DNA from: Cytophagaceae bacterium UBA6715
GTDB lineage: Bacteria; Bacteroidota; Bacteroidia; Cytophagales; Spirosomataceae
NCBI GenBank assembly: GCA_002454335.1
Contig: DKIP01000037.1
Span: forward strand, 17,581 to 32,342
Length of the DNA: 14,762 nt
Reading direction: 5' to 3'
The notes under the pieces are model-generated. The model did no database searches and was not told where the DNA came from. It saw only the letters and a program-made list of their open reading frames with translations. Shown piece after piece: positions 6,541-13,984 of the stretch; positions within the stretch are counted from its first letter, which is position 1; each line of letters begins with the position of its first letter. The position numbers and the translations under genes were made by a program.

Positions 6541-6592
6541 CTCTTAACTCTTAACTCTTAACTCTTAACTCTTAACTCTTAACTCTTAACTC
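6541..6592. repeat. Tandem heptamer array, CTCTTAA x 7 plus 3 nt
   Basis: Seven identical copies of CTCTTAA (TTAAGAG on the other strand) fill 6541-6589 and a partial copy, CTC, ends at 6592. There are no mismatches. The array lies 6 nt beyond the aldehyde dehydrogenase stop codon and 60 bp from the bidirectional terminator. Because 7 is not a multiple of 3 and both strands contain TAA, three or more copies place a stop codon in all six frames. The rest of the 172-bp gap between the ABC-F and dehydrogenase genes holds only the terminator and AT-rich sequence. Confidence 0.97.
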
Positions 6593-6598
6593 CAAGGT

Positions 6599-8221
6599 CT
6601 ATAAGATAAACCTTGTCGAAAGGAAATTAGACTGTTGGTTTTCTACAATCTGATTCACCAAATCTTTGTTTAATTGGTTTGCTTTTGTAGCAACCACCGT
6701 GCGGATTGAGAACGAACGCAATGCGGCAGTTACCGACAAAGTTCCTTCAGCTGAATCTTTACGTCCTGTGAATGGGAATGAATCCGGTCCACGTTGGCAT
6801 TGTGCATTAATATTCACACGCGAAACTTGGTTCACCGTTTCGTCTATTAAAGCAGAGATTTGATTAACATCCGTTCCGAAAATGGCAACTTGTTGGCCAT
6901 GTGACGATTCGTGAATGTAATCGATCGGCGTTGAGATATCCTCAAAAGGCACAACTGGAACTACAGGTCCAAACTGTTCCTCATGCCAAACCTTCATTTT
7001 ATTGTTAACTGGATATAACATCGCCGGGAAGAACAATGACTTGAAGTTTTCGCCGCCATGTTTATTAATAACTTTGGCACCGTGTAATTTGGCATCTTCA
7101 ATTAATTCTTTCAAATAAGCTGGCTTGTTCGGCTCAGGAAGTGGTGTGATTTGTACACCTGGTTCCCACATCATGCCAATTTTCAAGGCTTCGATTTTCT
7201 CAGCTAATCCTTTATTGAAGGCTTCTGCTAATGATTTATGTACAAAGATGATTTTCACCGCTGTACATCTTTGGCCGTTGAATGAAAGAGAACCCAATAA
7301 ACATTCATTGATTGCCACATCCAATTGTGCGCTTTCTGTTACGATGGCAGCATTTTTTGCATCAAGTCCTAAAATAGCACGAAGGCGATTCACCTTCGGG
7401 TGCATTTTTTTTAATTTATCGGCAACTTTGGAAGATCCGATCAATGTTAACACATCAATTTTACCTGACTCCATCAATTGTGGAATGATGGAGTTTCCGC
7501 GACCGTACAAGGTATTAATTACTCCGGCAGGGAACGAATCTTTGAATGCCTCCAATAAGGGGTAATGCAATAAAGTACCGTGTTTCGGGGGCTTGAAAAG
7601 AACTGTATTACCCATGATTAGCGCTGGAATCAAGGTAGTAAAGGTTTCATTCAATGGATAGTTGAAGGGGCCCATACATAAAACAACTCCGAGTGGTGAG
7701 CGACGCACTTGACCGATAATTCCTTCTTCAATTAAAAATGTAGAGGAAGTACGATCTATGTCTTTTAATGCACCAATCGTGTCATAAATGTATTGGACGG
7801 TACGATCAAATTCTTTTTGAGAATCACCTAAGGATTTGCCGATTTCCCACATGAGAAGTTTGACAACTTCATCACGCTTTTGAATCATCTTTTGCGTGAA
7901 TTTTTCCACGCATTCGATGCGTTGGCTTACCGACATCGATGGCCATTCGCCCCGACCATTGGAATATGCTTTTACACCTGCATATAAAACTTCCATGGCA
8001 TCAGTTGCATCGGTAATTGGATAAGAGCCAATGCGCTTTTGTTCATAGCCATTTGCTGTTTGAACATAAATAGGTGACCAAACATCCTGTGTCTTGCCAT
8101 TCCATTTACGCATTTCGCCATTGACTAAGTACTCACGTTGTTCAATAGGCTGTGTTAAATCAAATTCTTTGGGGATATCTGCCGCCTTAGGGAACAGATT
8201 TTCTAAATCACTCGCTTGCAT
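6599..8221 (-). CDS. Aldehyde dehydrogenase, GapN-like (possible NADP-dependent glyceraldehyde-3-phosphate dehydrogenase)
   Basis: A 540-residue soluble member of the aldehyde dehydrogenase superfamily. Residue numbers here count from the ATG at 8221. The catalytic cysteine is C319 in FNGQRCTA, and the oxyanion asparagine is N187 in GPFNYPL. The cofactor-binding region has LFKPPKHG around 208-215 and the GSSKVADKL segment around 262-270. The general-base glutamate of the usual LELGGK motif is replaced: the sequence reads LGLDAKN with G285 and D287. I favour the GapN-type group from overall resemblance, which would oxidise glyceraldehyde 3-phosphate directly to 3-phosphoglycerate and make NADPH; the substrate is not proven. 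The frame can open 20 codons earlier at a TTG (8281), but the added residues look unlike the family and overlap an inverted repeat, so I start at the ATG before QASDLENLFPKA. It ends 6 nt before the heptamer array. Confidence 0.88.
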   Translation of the reverse strand: MQASDLENLFPKAADIPKEFDLTQPIEQREYLVNGEMRKWNGKTQDVWSPIYVQTANGYEQKRIGSYPITDATDAMEVLYAGVKAYSNGRGEWPSMSVSQRIECVEKFTQKMIQKRDEVVKLLMWEIGKSLGDSQKEFDRTVQYIYDTIGALKDIDRTSSTFLIEEGIIGQVRRSPLGVVLCMGPFNYPLNETFTTLIPALIMGNTVLFKPPKHGTLLHYPLLEAFKDSFPAGVINTLYGRGNSIIPQLMESGKIDVLTLIGSSKVADKLKKMHPKVNRLRAILGLDAKNAAIVTESAQLDVAINECLLGSLSFNGQRCTAVKIIFVHKSLAEAFNKGLAEKIEALKIGMMWEPGVQITPLPEPNKPAYLKELIEDAKLHGAKVINKHGGENFKSLFFPAMLYPVNNKMKVWHEEQFGPVVPVVPFEDISTPIDYIHESSHGQQVAIFGTDVNQISALIDETVNQVSRVNINAQCQRGPDSFPFTGRKDSAEGTLSVTAALRSFSIRTVVATKANQLNKDLVNQIVENQQSNFLSTRFIL

Positions 8222-8242
8222 AACTGTTGTTAAAATTTCTGA

Positions 8243-8265
8243 ATGCAAATTTCTGCGATTTGCAT
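8243..8265. promoter_or_regulatory. Inverted repeat upstream of the aldehyde dehydrogenase
   Basis: Perfect 8-bp arms ATGCAAAT (8243-8250) and ATTTGCAT (8258-8265) with a 7-bp spacer, centred about 33 bp upstream of the ATG at 8221. A near-consensus -7 box, TTTATTTG (minus strand, 8277-8270), lies directly upstream, so the dyad would fall at or just after the transcription start, a suitable place for a repressor or an RNA hairpin. The remainder of the 117-bp gap shows nothing recognisable. Confidence 0.35.
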
Positions 8266-8338
8266 CTTTCAAATAAACCAATGTACTTATTATTTGAATA
8301 TTACAGCGATAAATTAGAAAAGCACAATAATTAAACGC

Positions 8339-8524
8339 TTAAAATTCAGTTTTATATGGGTATTTGCGACGGATTTTATTCAGTTGGAATTTATATTGCT
8401 CAGTAAAACTGTTCTCATGCATGTGATTAAACGCACTTTCCCAAACAGCATATAAATTGCTTTCTGATGTAATAAAGGCAACAGGTGCTATGTTTTTACT
8501 GATTAAATATTGATCAAATTCCAT
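8339..8524 (-). CDS. Small conserved-looking protein of unknown function, 61 residues
   Basis: MEFDQYLISKNIAPVAF opens a 61-residue soluble protein rich in aromatic and charged residues, ending in IRRKYPYKTEF. It has no signal peptide or membrane segment. I recall similar short proteins in other Bacteroidota with a (N/E)F(D/E)QYLISK start, a central segment like HMHENSFTEQ and an RRKYP end, which argues for a real gene, but I cannot name a family or function. Its start overlaps the end of the MFS gene by 11 nt, so it is probably translated by coupling and is the last gene of the queA operon. A 117-bp gap separates it from the aldehyde dehydrogenase gene. No terminator is visible after it. Confidence 0.75.
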   Translation of the reverse strand: MEFDQYLISKNIAPVAFITSESNLYAVWESAFNHMHENSFTEQYKFQLNKIRRKYPYKTEF

Positions 8525-9695
8525 TTTTTTGCCAGTTTTTGTGATAGTTCAATAATAGGAAAAAAGAAATCAAGGCGAATAGACCTGATATCGCAAAAGG
8601 AATAGGGATGCGTTCTTCCAGGCCTTTGTAAATCATTCCCGCAAAAAATGCGCCTAAACCAATACCCACTTCCAAGGCGATATACATGGTTGCCATCGCC
8701 CGACCCATGTGATTTTTGTTCGCCAAATCCGTTGTCCATGCCGCCAAGGTTGGGGTGTTAAATCCCCATGCAAAGCCAAATAAAACGGCTGATAAGATCA
8801 CAGTGAAGCTATTGGGCTGGATTAGCATCATGCCCATCGCAGCTGCTAAAACTACCGATGATACTAACAAAACAGGAATTCGGCCATAGCGGTCAGATGT
8901 TTTCGAAAAAAAGATGCGAACAACGATGGATGAGATGGTGTAAATCGTGAAGTATAAGCCTTTGTTATACCAACCCATGTTTTTGGATATATCTGGTAAT
9001 AATGTGATTACTACGCCCGAAGAAAAGGAAACCAATAACATGATCCAAAAGACAGGAAGGATATGTGGTTCAAAAACATCCGACCATGATATTTTAAATA
9101 ATTTTAAAGAGAACTTCGATTTCATGGCAGGAGACAATGTTTCTTTCATGCGCATTAAAATCAAAATAGATAACAAGGCAAATACCGAAGAAATCCAAAA
9201 CATTTCCCGAAGACCATAGCTTGCCGCTAAATAACTTCCGATGGCAGGTCCCATCGACATGCCTGTAGCGGTGAAGATTCCTAGCCCACCTTGTGCTTCG
9301 CCCCGTCGGTTTTCGGGTATGATGTCGGCTACATAGGCCGCCGTTGCTGTCGGCTTTGTGCCTGTCGACATGCCATGTAAGAATCGTAAAAATAGAAATC
9401 CTTGAACGGTATGAATTAAGGGGTACAGTCCACCACAGATGAAACAAACAATGGAGCCAAAGGCCATGACAGGCACCCGGCCAATGCGGTCGGTGAGTTT
9501 CCCAGAAAACGGTCGACTTAACCCTGCTGTCAGCGTAAACAAAGCAATCGTATAGCCGATGTATTCTTTCCCACCCATGCTTGCCAAATAATCCGGCAAT
9601 TCTGGGATGATCATGGAGAAGCTAGCGGAGAACAAGAAATTACTGAGGCTTAATAGCCAAAATTGAAGCGTATATATGGATTTTTGTTCCTCCAT
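8514..9695 (-). CDS. MFS transporter, probable proton-coupled efflux pump
   Basis: A 393-residue inner-membrane protein with about 12 hydrophobic segments, the usual size of a major facilitator. Motif A is G65KLTDRIGR73 in the loop after the second segment and is repeated in the second half as SKTSDRYGR. GMSMGPAIGSYLA (145-157) resembles motif C of drug:proton antiporters in helix 5. RFLHGMSTGTKPTATAAYVADIIP (104-127) carries the R of motif B. The substrate cannot be told. The ATG shares its A with the stop of the upstream MMPL gene (TAATG), and its own last 11 bases overlap the small gene downstream. This tight linkage suggests that the two transporters and the small protein are made together. 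Confidence 0.92.
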   Translation of the reverse strand: MEEQKSIYTLQFWLLSLSNFLFSASFSMIIPELPDYLASMGGKEYIGYTIALFTLTAGLSRPFSGKLTDRIGRVPVMAFGSIVCFICGGLYPLIHTVQGFLFLRFLHGMSTGTKPTATAAYVADIIPENRRGEAQGGLGIFTATGMSMGPAIGSYLAASYGLREMFWISSVFALLSILILMRMKETLSPAMKSKFSLKLFKISWSDVFEPHILPVFWIMLLVSFSSGVVITLLPDISKNMGWYNKGLYFTIYTISSIVVRIFFSKTSDRYGRIPVLLVSSVVLAAAMGMMLIQPNSFTVILSAVLFGFAWGFNTPTLAAWTTDLANKNHMGRAMATMYIALEVGIGLGAFFAGMIYKGLEERIPIPFAISGLFALISFFLLLNYHKNWQKNGI

Positions 9696-12064
9696 TACAC
9701 TGCCTCGATTAATTCCTCAATAGCTTTTTTATTCATTCCCATTAAAAATGCCGGCAATAAAATTAAATTACAAATCATGGCCATGAGCAAGGTGATGGAC
9801 ACCAACACGCCCAGGGCTTGCGTTCCTTTGAAGGTAGAAGCTGTGAAAATAAAAAATCCAAAGAACAGAATCATTGCCGTGTAAAACATGGAGACGCCCG
9901 TTTTTTGAATGGTAATTTGAACAGCTCGTTTAACGTTTTTGGCATTCTTCAGCCATTCCTCTTTGTACCGTGTGAGGAAATATATGGTTCCATCGCTCGA
10001 AATACCAAAGGCAATTGAGAAAATTAAAATCGTACTCGGTTTCAAGGCAATGTGGAAATAGCCCATTAGTCCGGCTGTAATGATTAAAGGAATTAAGCTG
10101 GGTAGGGTGGAGATGATGATCATTTTCCAACTCCTAAATAAGAATCCCATTAACACGCAAATTAGAAAGATAGCAGTTAAGGTGCTCTCAATTAGGTTCT
10201 TTTGTAGGTATTCCGTTTGGAAAGTATAAATAACTGAATTACCAGTCACTTTAGCGTCATAAACACGATTGTCCGTTGCAGGTAATATTTCACCTGATTC
10301 TACATCTGTACGGAAAATAGTATCAATCTTCGGTTGGATTTCATCAAATAGCTCTTTCGTTCGAACAGTTCCTACATCAGCCATTTGGAAGCTGATACGC
10401 GTATATCGTTTTTCAGAATCTAAAAAGCCATTGAATAGGTTGTTTTTGCCGTTTAGGCTACTGTTGAATTCTTTGAGTTTGGCTAACTCATCGATACCTG
10501 GCAAGGTGAAGTATTTCGAATCTCCGCCGCGATAAACTTGATATAAATATTTGGTTGCGGTAAGTAATGAGAGACCTTGTGTGAATTCAGGATATTTGGC
10601 AAGCAATTTCTCCGTACGTTTCATTTTAGCCAAAATCTCCGGTGTTAACGCTCTTCCGGGTTCATGGGCATCAATCGACACTTCAAACGGCATAACACCT
10701 TTGAAGTGTTTTTCAATAAATTTTAAGTCAGTATAGATGGCATTATCTTGCGGTAAATCATCTACAATGTAGCCCACGGCTTGTATTTTCGTTAGACCAT
10801 ATACTGAGATTCCCAAAATAACGAGAATAATACTGTAGATAAACTTACGGTGTCCCAATACCCAAGTTTCGATATTGGTTAAAAGTCGGTTGACCCTTTT
10901 GGATTCGAAATGAGCCAAATCCTTGGGCTTGGGAGGACTAAGGAAACTAAAAAAAATAGGGATTAGTAGCAATGAAAATAGGAATGTCAACATAACATTC
11001 AATGCCGCTACAATTCCAAATTCAACTAATAAGGCTGAACCCGTGAAAGCAAAAACGCCGAAACCAATGGATGTAGTTAAGTTGGCCAAAAACAAGGTTC
11101 TGCCCACTGTACTTGCACTCTCAATTAACGAGGCTTCTTTGTTTTGCGTAATCAGATAAGTCTCGTGGTATTTATTCAATAAGAAGATTGAGTTCGGTAC
11201 ACCAATGACTACAATGAGCGGAGGAATCAAACCGGATAACAGTGTAATCTTAAATCCGAAAAGAACAATGGTAGCCAGTGAGGCAACGATACCAATTAAG
11301 ATAACGATGAGCGCAAAGCATACAACTTGAATCGAGCGGAAAAAATAGAAAAGAATCAATGAGGTGACTAAAATCGCCAAACCTAGAAACAAAACAAGTT
11401 CGTTCGTTACCTGTGCCGTTAATTCCGTTCGGATATAGGGCATTCCTGAAAAATGTAAGGGATGTTTTGTTTTTTGAACAAAGGCATCCCCAAGTTTCTT
11501 GACATTTTTAACCAATTGAATTCGACCTTTATTGTTGATCGTTTTTTGGTCCAACGTGATTAACATCAAATGAACCTTTAGGTCTTCCGTAAATAGGAAA
11601 TTGCGGTAAATAGGTAAATTCGATAAGGTCGATTTCAAGGAATCAAGCGCAATCTGGGTGCTTGTCGAATCTCCTTCGTATGCCTTTTTTGATTTGAATT
11701 GATGTGCTACACTATCTAAATAGAGCACAGGTAGATTCGGTAATGCTAATATCGATTTGATTCCAGCTTGTTTTTTGACATCTCGGTAAAGTTTATTCCA
11801 AGCATCAAATTCTGCAGGTGTAAATAAATCGGGATTTTCAAGTCCGATAACCATGATATTTCCATCTTCCCCATACTTCTTTTTGAACGATTCGTACAAT
11901 TGGAAACGATCATCGGATTTAGGAAGAATTTTCGCTAGTTCATAGCTCAGTTGTATTTGGCTTGCTTTATAGACCAAAGCGACGGTCAAAGCACTTAAAG
12001 CAATTAAAATAGCAATTTTATAGGCCAAAATTTGATTCGCAATCCAATTCCAGGTCTTATTCAT
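9695..12064 (-). CDS. MMPL/RND-superfamily transporter
   Basis: A 789-residue inner-membrane protein with the RND double layout: helix 1 (about 15-35), a periplasmic domain of about 185 residues, helices 2-6 (222-375), helix 7 (405-425), a second periplasmic domain of about 195 residues, and helices 8-12 (624-775). Helix 10 carries the proton-relay aspartate D691 in FGISSDGTIYFLTRYKEE. The matching place in helix 4 reads IGVPNSIFLLNKY, with P290 where the aspartate belongs and N291 beside it. Relatives export lipids or hopanoids (HpnN, MmpL) or form Patched-like proteins, so a lipid substrate is plausible but unproven. It starts 3 nt after ispD and ends in a TAATG overlap with the MFS gene. 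No outer-membrane or adaptor partner is present. Confidence 0.9.
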   Translation of the reverse strand: MNKTWNWIANQILAYKIAILIALSALTVALVYKASQIQLSYELAKILPKSDDRFQLYESFKKKYGEDGNIMVIGLENPDLFTPAEFDAWNKLYRDVKKQAGIKSILALPNLPVLYLDSVAHQFKSKKAYEGDSTSTQIALDSLKSTLSNLPIYRNFLFTEDLKVHLMLITLDQKTINNKGRIQLVKNVKKLGDAFVQKTKHPLHFSGMPYIRTELTAQVTNELVLFLGLAILVTSLILFYFFRSIQVVCFALIVILIGIVASLATIVLFGFKITLLSGLIPPLIVVIGVPNSIFLLNKYHETYLITQNKEASLIESASTVGRTLFLANLTTSIGFGVFAFTGSALLVEFGIVAALNVMLTFLFSLLLIPIFFSFLSPPKPKDLAHFESKRVNRLLTNIETWVLGHRKFIYSIILVILGISVYGLTKIQAVGYIVDDLPQDNAIYTDLKFIEKHFKGVMPFEVSIDAHEPGRALTPEILAKMKRTEKLLAKYPEFTQGLSLLTATKYLYQVYRGGDSKYFTLPGIDELAKLKEFNSSLNGKNNLFNGFLDSEKRYTRISFQMADVGTVRTKELFDEIQPKIDTIFRTDVESGEILPATDNRVYDAKVTGNSVIYTFQTEYLQKNLIESTLTAIFLICVLMGFLFRSWKMIIISTLPSLIPLIITAGLMGYFHIALKPSTILIFSIAFGISSDGTIYFLTRYKEEWLKNAKNVKRAVQITIQKTGVSMFYTAMILFFGFFIFTASTFKGTQALGVLVSITLLMAMICNLILLPAFLMGMNKKAIEELIEAV

Positions 12065-12067
12065 AGC

Positions 12068-12760
12068 TTACTTAGGTTGTTCTAATATCGATTCCGCCAC
12101 TAGTAAATCTTCCGGTGTCGTAATTTTTATGTTGGTATATTCGCCTTCCATCAAATGTATGCTTTCGCCATTCGACTCTACAACACTTGCGTCGTCAGTG
12201 AAATTTGGAGAATATGATTGATTGAATGCCTTTTTGAGCGTATTCAATTCGAAAATCTGAGGTGTTTGGATGATTTTCACATCATCACGTAACACAGATT
12301 TGAATGCATTTTTCGATGCGTCCCACAACCGGATGGAATCCTTGCTTGACACCGAAACCACGCAATTCCCTTTTTCTTGTGCTAATTGAAACGCCTGGTT
12401 GATGGTTGAGGAGAGGATTAAGGGCCTTACGCCGTCGTGGATAGCGACCCAACAATCATCCTGAGCAGTTATGGAATCAAGGCCGTTTTTGCTGGAATGA
12501 AAACGTGTTTCTCCGCCATGTATGATTTCATGGGGGGTTTCTAATTTAATTTCGGGATATTTTTCGCAGAGTGATTTCCAATAATCAATTTGATTTTCAG
12601 GAAGTACAACGATTAATTCTGTGCTTGGATCTGCCTTTTTGAATGCGCGGAGCGTATGAAATAAAATGGGTTTGTTTTGAAGGAGCAAAAACTGTTTCGC
12701 GACGGCGCTGTTCATTCGCTGACCAGAACCTCCCGCTACAATGATTGCTATTTTTTTCAA
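12068..12760 (-). CDS. ispD: 2-C-methyl-D-erythritol 4-phosphate cytidylyltransferase
   Basis: Makes CDP-methylerythritol from MEP and CTP in the non-mevalonate isoprenoid pathway. The 230 residues hold the nucleotide-binding loop AGGSGQRM (9-16) with K22, AIHDGVRPL (106-114), QTPQIF (165-170), DDASVVE (189-195) and the closing NIKITTPEDL (210-219). The start is a TTG (12760-12758): no ATG or GTG lies between the in-frame stop TAA at 12790-12788 and this codon, and the next ATG is inside the catalytic loop. An AAAGGG stretch (12772-12767) sits 6 nt upstream of the TTG and is a rare visible ribosome-binding site in this window. It begins 19 nt after the queA stop and is followed by the MMPL gene after 3 nt. 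Confidence 0.96.
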   Translation of the reverse strand: MKKIAIIVAGGSGQRMNSAVAKQFLLLQNKPILFHTLRAFKKADPSTELIVVLPENQIDYWKSLCEKYPEIKLETPHEIIHGGETRFHSSKNGLDSITAQDDCWVAIHDGVRPLILSSTINQAFQLAQEKGNCVVSVSSKDSIRLWDASKNAFKSVLRDDVKIIQTPQIFELNTLKKAFNQSYSPNFTDDASVVESNGESIHLMEGEYTNIKITTPEDLLVAESILEQPK

Positions 12761-12766
12761 AACAAA

Positions 12767-12772
12767 CCCTTT
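12767..12772 (-). promoter_or_regulatory. Ribosome binding site that fixes the TTG start of ispD
   Basis: The minus strand reads AAAGGG 6 nt before the TTG codon that must begin ispD. Other genes here have no clear Shine-Dalgarno sequence, as is usual in Bacteroidota, so this element supports use of the unusual start codon. Confidence 0.45.
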
Positions 12773-12779
12773 AAAAATG

Positions 12780-13832
12780 TTAGATGATTAACATTACATC
12801 GCCATAACTAAAGAAACGGTATTTCTCTTTGATTGCTTGCTTGTATGCCTCTTGAACTAATTCGTACCCGCCAAACGCTGACGTCATCATCAATAAAATT
12901 GACTCGGGTAAATGGAAGTTCGTTAATAAAGCGGTAGGAATCTTGAATTCATACGGAGGGAAGATGAATTTATCAGTCCAGCTATTGATAGGTTTTAAGT
13001 GTCCACTCGCAGAAACAGATGATTCCAAGGCTTTCATTACCGTAGTTCCAATCGCGAGTACTTGTTTTTTGTTATCAATGGCTGCATTGACAAAATCACA
13101 TGTCTGTGGTTCGATCATGAAGTGCTCTGAATCAGTTTTGTGTTTGGTCAAATCCTCTACGTCAACTTGGCGGAAGGTACCTAAACCTACGTGTAAAGTA
13201 ATAGGTGAGAATTGTACCCCATTTAATTCCATGCGCTTCATCACAATTTTAGAAAAGTGAAGTCCTGCAGTAGGTGCCGCAACAGCTCCTACATGTTCTG
13301 CATAAATGGTTTGGAAACGCTCACGGTCATCTTCTGTAGCTGCACGTTTGAAACGAATTTCATCCGGTAGGGGAGTCTCGCCCAATTCATGAATCGCTTG
13401 CATCAAGGCATCATGATCTCCATCATAAAGGAAACGAATCGTCCGACCGCGTGATGTGGTATTGTCAATAACCTCTGCAACAAGGTCAGAGTCGCCAAAA
13501 TATAATTTATTGCCCACACGAATTTTACGAGCTGGGTCAACTAATACATCCCAAAGGCGGTGTTCGCGGTTCAATTCACGAAGTAAGAATACTTCAATTT
13601 GAGCGCCTGTTTTCTCTTTATTTCCATAGAGACGCGCTGGGAAAACTTTCGTGTTGTTTGTAACTAATACATCACCATCACCAAAGTAATCGACGATATC
13701 TGTAAATTTCTTATGTTCAATCGTTTTTTCTTTACGGTTCACAACCATCATGCGTGCATCTTCACGGTTTTCGGTTGGATTTAAAGCGATTAAGCTCTGA
13801 GGTAAATCAAATCTGAATTCAGATAATTTCAT
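12780..13832 (-). CDS. queA: S-adenosylmethionine:tRNA ribosyltransferase-isomerase
   Basis: Moves and rearranges the ribosyl part of S-adenosylmethionine onto preQ1 at position 34 of tRNA to give epoxyqueuosine. The 350-residue length is normal for QueA. Family blocks include the N-terminal FRFDLPQSLIALNP (7-20), DVLVTNNTKVFPARLYG (54-70), PLPDEI (154-159), AAPTAGLHFS (185-194) and ITLHVGLGTFRQV (212-224). The ATG at 13832 lies 64 nt from a full TTG-N21-TATATTTG promoter. It is the first gene of the minus-strand cluster queA-ispD-MMPL-MFS-small protein. Its 5' neighbour, on the other strand, is the photolyase gene. Confidence 0.97.
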   Translation of the reverse strand: MKLSEFRFDLPQSLIALNPTENREDARMMVVNRKEKTIEHKKFTDIVDYFGDGDVLVTNNTKVFPARLYGNKEKTGAQIEVFLLRELNREHRLWDVLVDPARKIRVGNKLYFGDSDLVAEVIDNTTSRGRTIRFLYDGDHDALMQAIHELGETPLPDEIRFKRAATEDDRERFQTIYAEHVGAVAAPTAGLHFSKIVMKRMELNGVQFSPITLHVGLGTFRQVDVEDLTKHKTDSEHFMIEPQTCDFVNAAIDNKKQVLAIGTTVMKALESSVSASGHLKPINSWTDKFIFPPYEFKIPTALLTNFHLPESILLMMTSAFGGYELVQEAYKQAIKEKYRFFSYGDVMLII

Positions 13833-13896
13833 TCGGATGGGTTTATGTTAAAGGCTGCCAACAGGTTATTTGTCCGAGGCAGAAAAATTGGAATGA

Positions 13897-13928
13897 CAAA
13901 TATACACTTTTCGAGGGGGGCTTGTCAA
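13897..13928 (-). promoter_or_regulatory. Probable promoter of the queA operon
   Basis: On the minus strand TTG (13928-13926), a 21-base spacer and TATATTTG (13904-13897) fit the full Bacteroidota pattern. Transcription would begin near 13890, with a leader of roughly 58 nt. It is the only convincing promoter I see for the five-gene cluster. Confidence 0.65.
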
Positions 13929-13955
13929 GACATATTTTTTAAACAATTAAGTTTG
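13922..13955 (+). promoter_or_regulatory. Probable photolyase promoter
   Basis: TTG (13922-13924), a 23-base spacer and TAAGTTTG (13948-13955) fit the TTG-N17-23-TAnnTTTG pattern, at the upper spacing limit. The TTG and the queA -33 element are the two halves of the near-palindrome CTTGTCAAG (13921-13929), so the divergent promoters meet back to back. Confidence 0.5.
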
Positions 13956-13984
13956 TGGCTTGTTAGCTATTAAAACAAGATAAA

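Noticed and set aside
7125..7565. 146-codon open frame on the plus strand opposite the dehydrogenase
   Set aside because: It mirrors a strongly conserved gene, has no recognisable domain, and no promoter or ribosome site precedes it.
8222..8281. Twenty-codon TTG extension of the aldehyde dehydrogenase
   Set aside because: It overlaps the dyad and the probable promoter, and the ATG start gives the expected N-terminus.
9094..9447. 117-codon open frame inside the MFS gene in another frame
   Set aside because: Its sequence is not protein-like and it lies wholly within a clear transporter gene.
13959..13979. CTTGTT ... AACAAG dyad before the photolyase gene, resembling the dyad at 610-633, as a second site for the MerR-type protein
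   Set aside because: The arms match over 6 bp only and the spacing differs (9 against 12 bases between hexamers), so chance is likely in AT-rich DNA. The regulator also lacks the cobalamin domain of light-responsive MerR proteins.
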